DNA of 34,750 nucleotides from an uncultured Clostridia bacterium (GTDB lineage: Bacteria; Bacillota; Clostridia; TANB77; CAG-508), in contig CALXNI010000090.1 in NCBI GenBank assembly GCA_944389715.1, positions 1-34,750 on the forward strand, read 5' to 3'. The notes beneath the pieces were generated by a model. It was not told where the DNA came from, did no database searches, and worked only from the letters and a program-made list of their open reading frames with translations. The translations under genes and the position numbers were made by a program. Below are positions 17,101-26,900 of the stretch, piece after piece; within the stretch, counting starts at the first letter, position 1; every line of letters starts with the position of its first letter.

Positions 17101-20100
17101 TCTGCATATACAGGAGGAATAGCGGGAGACAACGCAGGAACAATAACAGGTGCTACTGTAAACGGAAGTGCACAGATAAAAACTCGAGGAAGATATCTTG
17201 AATTTAAAGCAAATAATGGAAGTAATAGTAAACAGGATAGTAGTATATACCTTGGAGGTATAGCAGGAAATAATAAAGGCGTAATAAAAAATATTAATAT
17301 AGGAATTAGCGGAAGTGATAATGTAGAAATTGGTATTTCCAGCGAATTTAATAGAACAGTAAAAGTATTAAAAGGAAATGATGAAAGTTCTCAAACGATT
17401 GGGTTAAAGAGTTATCTTTATATTGGAGGAGTCATTGGAAAACTTTCAGCTGGAGGAGAATTATCAAGTATACACACAACTGATTCATCTGGAAACTCAG
17501 GTCAAGTTAAAGTTGGAATTTATGAAGACAAGACATTATTAAATATTGAGTCAGAAATTTTGGCAGATTCAACAAAAATATTAATAGATAATGATTCTGA
17601 TAAGGGAACATTTGTTGGTGGAATAATTGGCTACTGTAGCACAGGTGGCAGTATACAAGACATTACAATTCCAAATAGCTGGCAAATAATAGGAAAGAAC
17701 TTTACTCTTAAAAAAGCATATGATGCTTATTCTACTGGGGACGATTTATTCGATTCTCTAGCAGGACTACTGGAATCAGCAGGAGAACTTGCGAGTCTTA
17801 TATTTAATTCTCCAGAAGATACTTATAGAAATTGTACAGGTGGATTAGTTGGATATGTTGATACTGATACTAATTTTGCAATTTATAATTGTATTAATAA
17901 TGCGGATATTACAGGAGAATCAAATACAGGTGGTATTGTAGGAATGGCAAGGTCTGGACATATAAAAGGATGTATGAATTTTGGGGACATTACAGGAATA
18001 AATAAAGCTACAGGAACAACAAATATTACTGACATTAAAGCAAATGTAGGGTTGTCTATAGAGTGGATTGATGCTTATTCTGGTACAGGAGGAATTGTAG
18101 GTTTTAATATTAATGCAACAATACAACAGTCAGGAAATGAAGGTCAAATAAATTGTAATCATAGTGGTGGAGGAATTGCTGGAACAGATTATAAAGGAAC
18201 AATTAAATATTGTTATAACAGAGGAAAAGTTACGAACAATTTACCAGAGAATACTGGAATGGCAGTGGCATACAACAGATTAGGAGGAATTGCAGGTGTA
18301 ATTAATGCAACTGATATTATCAAATGTTATAATACAGGAGATGTTATAGGTGCTAGTTCATGGGTTTCAACACCTGATGAATCAGCAGTAGGAGGAATAG
18401 CTGGAGTAGCATTTGATTTTTCTGATAATGAAATTTATATACAATATTGCTATAATGCAGGAACTGTAAAAGGAAAAAGAACTCCGCGGTGGACTTGACA
18501 CAGCAGGTAAGGGTACATTGTATAATGGAGGTATATTAGGAGTAAATAACGAAGGTGGAGTTAATCTTGAATCTAATAAGTATATAATAGAAGAAGTAGA
18601 TTCTAAAAGTGGCTTTAATGGATATGATGATGAAAATAATTGTTATAATGGATATAGTAGAACTTCAATGAAAGATGAATTATACAAATGGGCTAGTGGT
18701 ACTTCTTATGGACAAACAGCGGGGGCAGTATTTGTTAATAACACAAGTGACGCACCTTATGAAACTATAGCATATAGCACAATTGCACCAGTTGAAACTA
18801 ATAAAGGATATGAGGGATATGGAGTGCTATGGTGGGAGCTAGAAGGCTATTCTAAACAAACATTTTACGTATATGATAACCAAGGTGTTGCAATTTATCC
18901 TCCAACATTACATATAGAGGGTGGAACAGTAACCCTTCCAATTCAAGATTATTATTATAACAAAGATGGCAAAAATTATCATGCATACCAAGTAATGCTA
19001 AAAACAGGAAAAACATATCCATGTAGTGCAACAAATACAAATTATACAGGAGGAACTACTGAAAATATAACAGTTACTGCAGAAGAAGAAATTTGGGAAA
19101 TCTATATAGGAACTAGAGCTAATTACGTTTTTGCAAGAGAATGTAATACTGCTAATGGTTCTGTTTCCGGAGAAATCTATATACCTGAAGGAGATTATTA
19201 CATCATTATGTCTGGTGGCGGTGGTGCTGCTTGTTGGACAATGTCAACTTTACAAAGTGCAGGTGCAAGTGCAGCAGGATTTATTGGATTAGTACATTTA
19301 AATGAAGGAACTTATAATTATAAGATAGGCGGCCCAGGTAAAGCAAGTTCAAGTGGACCATCAAGTGGTCTTGAATCATATCTTGAATTAGCAGATTTTA
19401 AAATTACTACTACTGGAGGAGAACATGGTAAAAAAGCTAACGAAGATGCTGCAGGAGGAACCCTTAGTTTGTCTGATGAGGCAAAATCTTGTTTAATTGG
19501 TGATCCCTTTATTTACAAGAATGGTTTTAATGCTAAAGCTACAGATGCGGCGACAACAAATAAAGGAAGTGGTGAAAAAAGTGTATTAACTTCAGGAGAA
19601 TTAGCTTTTAATGAAGACATTAAATATGGTGCCGGAGGAGGATATGGTATTGTTGCTGGACAGCCTGGTCATGTAGCAAATAGAACTGGTATGGGTGGTT
19701 GCTTATATATTTTCTCAAAAAATGTATATAGCATTTGTGACGTACAATTACCTGATGATTACCAAGATGCTACAATAAATTTAAGTGTATCAAATGATGG
19801 ATTACAAGCAGATGATGAAAATGTATTTGACGGAGCAGCTTTAGGCGAAACTGTTGGAAATATTAATGGTAGGGGTTCAAAGAAATTTATTGTAAAAAAA
19901 GGTGCTACAATTAATTATGATGTTGTATCAAATGATGGACATTGGATTGCAAATGGAACAATAACAAATGTAGGAACGCCTGAGAGAAATTTAGGAACAT
20001 ATAATCCTAATACAAATACACATACAATAGATATTAGTTTAAATAAAAGAATATTAACACATACAATTAGTAGTGCAGGAAACAACATAACTGTTACAGG

Positions 20101-20713
20101 TGATTTTACAGACTCAAATGGAAATATAATTTCTAACAAATTAACTGGAACTGGAAGTATTACATTTAATGTATGGTCAGCAGAGCCTAAAGTAACTTAC
20201 ACAGTATCAAGAACATATTATGATTATGATACAAAATCAGGTTCAATAAACGTTACAACAGACAAAAACAATGGAACAACACCTATTTCATTAGAGAAGA
20301 CTAAATATTATGTAGATTTATCTAAAGTAACTTATGCACATAGTGCAAATTGGGGATCATATAAATGGAATAGCTCTAACAAAATTAATTTCGACGATAA
20401 TGACTATGATAATGCATATATGTATAGTAACCAATCTGCAACTATAACAATTTCATCAGTAAACGGACTCCCAAATAACTGGACAATGTATTTAAATGGA
20501 TGCTATGGAGATTCTGCAGGTTCTCCAAAGATTGAAGTTAGCATTAATGGTACAACTAAAATAAGTGAAAATATAAGTAAAGATAAAAATAATAACTATT
20601 CGATAGAAGGAAATGGTACGGAAGTAAATAATATTGTAATAAAATTTACTACACCTAAATATATCGCAACTAATATTTATCTAGACGCAATATATTTTGA
20701 AGTAAGGGATTAA
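14110..20713 (+). CDS. Giant GLUG-repeat surface protein, read with +1 shift at CGG
   Basis: This protein of about 2200 residues is anchored by an N-terminal helix (about 5-25). It then has a long region with an Asp/Tyr-rich segment, then GLUG-type beta repeats from about residue 970 onward, with signatures such as GGIAGDNAGTI, GGIAGNNKG, GGLVGYV, GGIVGMARSGHIKGCMNFGD and GGIAGVINATDIIKCYNTGD. After GTVKGKRTP the zero frame meets CGG and stops at TGA 18496-18498. Skipping the C at 18487 gives GGLDTAGKGTLYNGGILGVN, which completes the repeat in progress and continues to 20713. The C-terminal part has a Gly-rich region (MSGGGGAACW, KIGGPGKASSSG) and beta-rich segments. It is probably an adhesin or pilus-tip protein made with the Tad locus. 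Confidence 0.8.
18487..18490 (+). other. +1 frameshift / quadruplet site in the giant surface gene (CGGT = Gly)
   Basis: Codons read ACT CCG CGGT GGA CTT. Codon 1460 is CGG. This is the only CGGT among eight sites. The +1 frame gives P-GG-LDTAGKG and finishes the GLUG unit. Confidence 0.8.
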
Positions 20714-20726
20714 ATCCAAAATAAAA

Positions 20727-20748
20727 GGGCGGATTCTATATCCGCCTG
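20727..20748. repeat. Short hairpin between pilus-locus genes
   Basis: GGCGGA (20728-20733) pairs with TCCGCC (20741-20746), with an AGGGCGG-type end like other small repeats in the window. Confidence 0.6.
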
Positions 20749-20782
20749 TAATTAAAATAAATATCAGAGGAGAAAAAATAAA

Positions 20783-21271
20783 ATGAAAAAAGGAAAAAAG
20801 AAGAAAAAGATAATAATAGCAATAATATTATTAGTAATAATATTAGCAACAGCTATAGCAGGTACAATTTATTATATAAGATATGTAGACCATACTAAAA
20901 ATACAAAAATAGTTGCAACTAAAACAGTAACAGAAAATGAGCAAACTAAAGAAATAAAATACACAATAAAAGTAAAAAATTATGAAATTGTAAATGTTGA
21001 AAAAGAAATAGCATTTAACAGCAAGGAAGAAGCACAAAAAGAATATGATAGATACCAAACAATAAACCAAAATGAAAGAAGAGGAATACAAGCAGAACTA
21101 AAAAAGAAAAAGGTAATAATAACAATGACAGAAGAAGAATTTAAAGAAGATATAGGTTACGAAAAAGAATACACGATGAAAATAACAACAGAAACAGGAG
21201 AAGAAAAAATAGCACAAAACCACGGATTTTTAGCTTTATACTTACAAGACCAAGGCTACACAGTAAAATGA
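20783..21271 (+). CDS. Small membrane-anchored protein
   Basis: A 162-residue protein with a very basic start (MKKGKKKKK), one membrane helix (about 10-32), then a charged Lys/Glu-rich domain with IKYTIKVKNYEIVNVEKEIA and a C-terminal MTEEEFKEDIGYEKEYTMKI stretch. The AGAGGAGAAAA site is good. It is the last gene before the terminator at 21267-21301 and so closes the pilus locus. No recognised family. Confidence 0.6.
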   Translation: MKKGKKKKKIIIAIILLVIILATAIAGTIYYIRYVDHTKNTKIVATKTVTENEQTKEIKYTIKVKNYEIVNVEKEIAFNSKEEAQKEYDRYQTINQNERRGIQAELKKKKVIITMTEEEFKEDIGYEKEYTMKITTETGEEKIAQNHGFLALYLQDQGYTVK

Positions 21272-21303
21272 GCAAAAGGGGATTTTCCCTTTTTGCTCAT
21301 TTT
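21267..21303 (+). terminator. Terminator of the pilus locus
   Basis: ATGAGCAAAAGGG pairs with CCCTTTTTGCTCAT, followed by TTTT. The stop TGA of the preceding gene lies within the left arm. Confidence 0.8.
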
Positions 21304-21342
21304 ACAACTATCCAGTATATAACAAAAATTTGTAGAGAAAAT

Positions 21343-21368
21343 GTAGGGGCGATTAAAATCGCCCCTAC
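21343..21368. repeat. REP-like palindrome
   Basis: GTAGGGGCGATT and its complement AATCGCCCCTAC form a near-perfect 26-base palindrome. The same GTAGGGGCGATT half occurs at 11366. Confidence 0.75.
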
Positions 21369-21394
21369 TAATTGTAAAAAAATGTAAAAACATA

Positions 21395-21424
21395 TTGACA
21401 TATGTTATAACTAAATGCTAAACT
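21395..21424 (+). promoter_or_regulatory. Promoter of the coiled-coil gene
   Basis: Consensus TTGACA (21395-21400), an 18-base spacer and TAAACT (21419-21424) lie about 38 bases before the ATG at 21462. Confidence 0.55.
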
Positions 21425-21461
21425 ATATTTACATTATTTTTAAAGAAGGGAGGTAAAATTT

Positions 21462-21956
21462 ATGTCAAAAGATTTTGAAGAAAAGGTTCTAAATAAACTA
21501 TCTGAATTAGACGTAATAAAAGAGAAAGTCTCTATAATAGAAGAAAAAGTCTCTGTAATAGATGAAAGAGTTTCTGGAATAGAAGGAAGAGTCTCTGGAA
21601 TAGAAGAAAAAGTTTCTGAAATAGACGTAATAAAAGAGAAAGTCTCTATAATAGAAGAAAAAGTTTCTGTAATAGATGAAGTAAAAAGAGAAGTAAAATT
21701 AAATAGTAAAAAAATGGATAATTTAGATAATAGACTAGAAAGAGTAGAAAAATCTTTAGTACTAATGGAAAATAAGTTAAATGAAGATTTAAAAGCAATT
21801 CATGAAGGATACATACTTAATTATGAGTTACGAATAGAAGATAGAAAGAGAATTAATTCTTTAGAAAATTCAAGCTTTGATTATGCAATAAGAATATCAA
21901 ATTTGGAAGATATTGTTGATGAAAATACTAAACAAATAAAAAAATTAATGTCTTAA
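21462..21956 (+). CDS. Coiled-coil protein with internal repeats
   Basis: A 164-residue soluble protein, almost all heptad coiled coil. Seven-residue units of the type EKVSIIE / EKVSVID / GRVSGIE occupy about residues 15-75. An 18-residue block opening VIKEKVSIIEEKVSVIDE is repeated at about 18-35 and 56-73, visible as a DNA duplication near 21513 and 21627. The downstream half is a less regular coiled coil. AAGGGAGGT is a strong ribosome site. No enzyme motif. It may be a structural or scaffold protein; function unknown. Confidence 0.7.
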   Translation: MSKDFEEKVLNKLSELDVIKEKVSIIEEKVSVIDERVSGIEGRVSGIEEKVSEIDVIKEKVSIIEEKVSVIDEVKREVKLNSKKMDNLDNRLERVEKSLVLMENKLNEDLKAIHEGYILNYELRIEDRKRINSLENSSFDYAIRISNLEDIVDENTKQIKKLMS

Positions 21957-21971
21957 CTTTCCAAAAACTAA

Positions 21972-22024
21972 TTGGGGGCTTAAATATGTAATTATAGGGC
22001 GAAATTACATATTTAAGCCCCCAA
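21972..22024. repeat. 22-base perfect inverted repeat
   Basis: TTGGGGGCTTAAATATGTAA begins the left arm (21972-21993); the right arm is 22003-22024; the loop is ATAGGGCGA. It lies after the coiled-coil gene without a clear T tract, so it is more likely a MITE-like palindrome or RNA stabiliser than a simple terminator. Confidence 0.8.
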
Positions 22025-22082
22025 ATTTGTCTATAGGAATAAAAATTTTAAATAAGCAAATACTACCTCAAGAGGTGGTTTT

Positions 22083-22229
22083 ATGGAAAAAAATGAAAAA
22101 GAGCACGAAGAAGAAAATACTACAAAATATGGAGAATTTGTCTGCTCAGCGTTTCAATGGCTTCCACTAGATAAGCAAAAAGAACAGGCTGAAAAAATGT
22201 CAAATATTACAAAAAAGAAAAAAGATTAA
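22083..22229 (+). CDS. Small hypothetical protein, 48 residues
   Basis: ATG follows CAAGAGGTGG, a usable ribosome site. The peptide is highly charged at both ends with one hydrophobic patch (GEFVCSAFQWLPLDKQKEQA) and ends ITKKKKD. A coding origin is supported by the site and clean frame. It lies 85 bases before spoIVA. No family recognised. Confidence 0.45.
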   Translation: MEKNEKEHEEENTTKYGEFVCSAFQWLPLDKQKEQAEKMSNITKKKKD

Positions 22230-22314
22230 AAAAGTGTAATAATAATGCCCTAAACCTAATATACATTTATTAAAGTTTAATTGTACAAACATTTTATTAG
22301 GAGGGAATTAATTT

Positions 22315-23795
22315 ATGGAAAATCTAGAAATATATGAGGACATTGCTAACCGTACAGATGGAGATATATATGTTGGAGTAGTTCGGACCTGTTAGAACTG
22401 GTAAATCCACATTTATTAAAAATTTTATGGACTTACTAGTTATACCTAATATACAAAATGCATATAAAAAAGAAAGAGCAAGAGATGAGCTTCCACAGAG
22501 CGCAGCAGGTAGAACTATAATGACAACAGAGCCAAAATTTGTGCCAAACGAAGCGGTAGAAATTACGATAGGAGAAAACTTAAAATTGAAAACACGTCTA
22601 GTTGACTGTGTGGGATACTTAGTAAATAATGCACTTCGGATATATGGAAAATGATGTTCCAAGAATGGTAAAAACACCTTGGTCAGAAGAGGAAATACCC
22701 TTTGAAGTTGCAGCAGAAGTTGGAACAAAAAAAGTAATTACAGAACATTCCACAATAGGAATACTAGTTACAACAGATGGAAGTATAACAGAAATTCCAA
22801 GAGAAGATTATATAGAAGCAGAAGAAAGAGTTGTAAAAGAGTTAAAAGAACTTAATAAGCCATTTGTAATAGTATTAAATACAAACAATCCATATTCAGA
22901 TTATTGCAAAGAATTAGCAAGAACATTAGAAGATAAATATGGTGTAGCAGTACTTCCAACTGATTGTACAAATTTAAATATGGAAGATGTAAATGATATT
23001 TTTGGTAAAATATTATATGAGTTCCCAGTAGAGAGAATTAATTTGAATTTTCCGGGCTGGATAGATGGATTATCAGATGAACATAAGTTAAAACAAGAAT
23101 TATATACAAATATAAAGGAAGCTTTTAAAGATACAAATGCTGTAAAAAATATAAATATGGGAATAGAAAGAATAAATACTGCAGAGATTATTATGCAGAC
23201 TACAATAAAAGAAATAAACCTAGGAAATGGATCTGTAACATTAGATATTCAATTGCAAAACAATTTGTTCTATCAGGTGTTAACAGAAATAACAGGTGTA
23301 GAAGTACAAAATGAAGCTGATTTATTCTCAACTATTTCTAATTTATCAAAAATTAAAAAAGAATATGATAAGGTAGCTGTGGCACTAGAAGAAGTAAAAC
23401 AAAAAGGATATGGAATAGTAACACCTTCTATGGAAGAACTAATATTAGATGAGCCAGAAATGGTAAAACAAGGTTCAAGATTTGGAGTAAAATTAAGAGC
23501 AAAAGCACCATCAATACATATGATTAGGGCAGATATTGAAACAGAAGTATCTCCAATAGTAGGAAGTGAAAAACAATCAGAAGAACTTGTAAATTACTTA
23601 TTATCAGAATTTGAAAATGATCCAATAAAAATTTGGGAATCAAATATATTTGGAAAGAACTTACATGAACTTGTAAATGAAGGTTTGCAAAATAAACTAT
23701 ATAGAATGCCAGAAGATGCGCAAGAAAAACTTCAAGAAACCTTGGAGAGAATAATAAACGAAGGAAGTGGAGGCCTAATCTGCATAATACTATAA
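22315..23795 (+). CDS. spoIVA: SpoIVA, spore coat morphogenetic ATPase, read with two +1 shifts at CGG
   Basis: SpoIVA polymerises on the forespore outer membrane using ATP and forms the base of the spore coat. The gene is rebuilt only by two skips, of C22384 and C22637, giving 492 residues, the same length I recall for the Bacillus subtilis protein. The N-terminus EIYEDIANRTDGDIYVGVV is followed by GPVRTGKSTFI (Walker A), then LVDCVGYLVNNAL-GYMENDVPRM (G3-like region), TEHSTIGILVTTDG and YIEAEERVVKEL. The C-terminus has DEPEMVKQGSRFGVKL, APSIHMIRADIETEVSPIVG and ends INEGSGGLICIIL, all family hallmarks. The start is the ATG after TTAGGAGGGAA. An unshifted reading stops after 26 residues. The presence of spoIVA marks an endospore former. 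Confidence 0.95.
22384..22387 (+). other. +1 frameshift / quadruplet site 1 in spoIVA (CGGA = Gly)
   Basis: Codons read GTA GTT CGGA CCT GTT. Codon 24 is CGG. The zero frame reaches TAG three codons later. Reading CGGA as glycine gives VGVVGPVRTGKST, the first glycine of the Walker A motif. Confidence 0.92.
22637..22640 (+). other. +1 frameshift / quadruplet site 2 in spoIVA (CGGA = Gly)
   Basis: Codons, in the frame reached after site 1, read GCA CTT CGGA TAT ATG. The sites are 253 bases apart (84 codons plus one base). Reading CGGA as glycine gives NNALGYMENDVPRM, the conserved GY region after DCVGY. Confidence 0.92.
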
Positions 23796-23814
23796 AAAAT
23801 TTAAAATAAAAGCT

Positions 23815-23850
23815 AAAATCCATATTTAAAAGATATGGATTTTAATTTTA
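23815..23850 (+). terminator. Terminator of spoIVA
   Basis: AAAATCCATAT (23815-23825) pairs with ATATGGATTTT (23833-23843), followed by a T-rich tail. Confidence 0.75.
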
Positions 23851-23875
23851 TAAAAAAAATTTAAATAGCACAGAA

Positions 23876-23904
23876 TTCGACACTTTTTTTAAATTATTTA
23901 TGGT
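23876..23904 (+). promoter_or_regulatory. Possible NRPS promoter
   Basis: TTCGAC (23876-23881), a 17-base spacer and TATGGT (23899-23904) lie about 33 bases before the NRPS ATG. Matches to consensus are weak. Confidence 0.35.
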
Positions 23905-23936
23905 AACATGTAAAAAAATAGAAAGGTATGTAAAAT

Positions 23937-26900
23937 ATGAAAGAATGTTATAATTTAACTGATCCACAAAAAAGTATTTGGTTTACAGAACAATTATATA
24001 AAGGAACAAATATTTCAAACATATCAGGAACAGTAAAAATTAATAGAAAAGTAAATTTTAAAGCATTAGAAGAAGCAGCAAAATTACTTGTTAAAGATAA
24101 TGAAGCATTAAGAACAAAAATATTTATGGATAAAAATAATATTCCAAAACAATACTTTATGGAATATAAAGATTTTAATGTTGACCTTGTAAATGTAGAA
24201 AATGAAGTAGAGCTTAATATATTAATCAATAAACTGTCAAAAAAACCATTTACATGTAATAGTGAATATCTTTTTAGATTTACCATGTTTAGATTTCCAG
24301 ACGGAAAAGGTGGGTGCAACATTATATATAGCCACTTGATATCTGATGCATGGACAACTACCTTGATTTGTAATAGATTTATTGATAATTATAAAAGAAT
24401 TTTAAATAACGAAAATCTAGAAAGTGAACAATTTTCATATGTTTCGTATATTAAAGATGAGGAAAAGTATGTTAGTTCAGAAAAATATATAAAAGATAAG
24501 GAGTATTGGCAAGAGAAATATAGTAAAATTCCTGAGCTTGCGACTTTATCTAATAAAACAAATAAAAAACTAGATAGCAGTGCAAATAGGCTTGAATTTA
24601 AGATTAATTCAAAAAAATATGCAGAAATAACAGAATTTTGCAAAGATAATAAAATATCAATTTATACATTTTTTATGAGCATATATTCTATATACATTTC
24701 AAGAATAACAAAGTTAGACAAAATTATATTAGGAACACCAATTTTAAACAGAAGAAATGTAAAAGAAAAAAACACTATAGGTATGTATGTAAGTACTATT
24801 CCTATGGATATAAATGTAAATGAGCAAAAAACAGCTATACAATTATTTGATGACACAACAAAAGAAATAATGAAAACATTTAGACACCAAAGGTATCCAT
24901 ATATTAAGTTATTACAATATATTAGAGAAAAATTTAATGTAAACAGAGGACTATATGATGTTATTATCTCATATCAAAATGCAAAAACAAAAGCTGAAGA
25001 ATCAGTAATTCCATATGTATCAAGTTGGCAGTTTAATGGAAACATATCAGAAACATTAAATATACATATATTGGATGTAGATAATACAAAAAGATTAAAT
25101 ATATTTTACGATTATCAAACAAGTAAATTAACTAAAGGAGAAGTAGAAAACATTCATAAAAGAATTTTGTATATTATAGAACAAATAATAAAAAACAAAG
25201 AAATTCTAATAGAAAATATTGATATAGTTACAAAAGAAGAAAAGAAAATTATAGAAAAATTAAATAAAACAGATGCACAATATCCTAAAAACAAAACAGT
25301 AACACAGCTATTTGAAGAACAAGTTAGAAAAACACCAGATAAAATAGCAGTGTGCATAGATAATAAAAAAATAACATATAAAGAATTAAACAAACAGGCA
25401 AATAAACTAGCACATTTTCTAATAAAAAAGGGAATAAAACAAGATATGCCAGTAGCAATTAGAATAAATAAAAGTATAGAAATGATAATAGGAATAATAG
25501 CAATAATAAAAGCAGGAGGCTGCTATTTACCTATTGATTTGTCATATCCTGAAGAAAGAGTAAAATTTATGCTAAAAGATAGCAAAGCAAAAGTTTTACT
25601 AACTAATTCAAAATGCATAAATAATTGCGATATGAATTTAGATATTGAAATAATTAATTTAGATAATAAAAGTATTTACTCTAAAGATAGTAAAAATCTA
25701 AAAACAGTAAATAAACCAGACGACTTATTATATATAATTTATACTTCTGGATCTACAGGAACTCCAAAGGGAGCAATGATAACACATAAAAATGTAGTAA
25801 GACTAATGAAAAACAATAAATTTCTTTTTGATTTTTCGGAAAAAGATATATGGACAATGTTTCATTCAGTAGCATTTGATTTTTCTGTTTGGGAGATGTA
25901 TGGAGCATTACTTTATGGAGGGAAATTAGTTTTAGTTCCAGAAAATATAGCAAAAAGTCCAAAACAATTTTTGGATCTATTAAGAAAAGAAAAAGTAACT
26001 ATACTTAACCAAACACCAACATTTTTCTATAATTTATTAGACCAAGAAATTAAGGAAAAAGATAATAATCTTAAAGTAAGATACATAATTTTTGGTGGAG
26101 AAGCTTTAAAACCAAATCTAATAAAACCTTGGAAAAATAAATATAAATCTACAAAGCTTATAAATATGTATGGAATAACAGAAACAACTGTACATGTTAC
26201 ATTTAAAGAATTAAGTGACAATGACTTGTTATCTGATAAATCTAATATAGGAGTACCTATTCCTACACTAAAAACATATATATTAGATGAAAAATTAAGA
26301 ATGCTACCTGTTGGAATAGAAGGAGAAATCTGTGTTGCAGGAGATGGTGTGTGTAGGGGTTATTTAAATAGAGAAGAATTAAATAAAATAAAATTTGTAG
26401 ATAACCCATACAAAAAAGGAGAAAAACTTTATAGGTCAGCAGATAGTGCAGTATTAGGAGAAGACGGCAATTTATATTATAAAGGTAGAATAGACAACCA
26501 AGTAAAAATAAGAGGCTTTAGAGTAGAATTGGGTGAAATAGAAACAAAACTGTTAAGACATCCAAAAATATCAAAATGTGTTGTCTTGGAAGATAAAAAA
26601 TCAGATAAGGACTCACATTTAGTAGCATATATAGTATGTAATGGTGATGTAAAAATCGAAGAACTAAAAGAATACATGAAGAGTTTAGTACCAGTATATA
26701 TGATTCCAAACTACTTTGTAAAATTAGATGACCTACCAATAAATAGTAATGGTAAAATAGATAGAAAAGCTTTAAAAAATACTAGATATACAATAGAAAA
26801 AGAAACAAAATATGAAGCCCCAAGAAATGATTTTGAAAAGTGCCTAAAAAAAATAATAGAAGAAGAAATGCAAATACAAAATGTAGGTATAAATGATGAC

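Noticed and set aside
18518..20713. A separate gene starting MYNGGILG
   Set aside because: It begins in mid GLUG repeat; the +1 skip at 18487 makes it the C-terminal third of the giant protein.
22427..22654. A short separate gene between the spoIVA pieces
   Set aside because: It is the middle segment of SpoIVA between the two CGGA sites.
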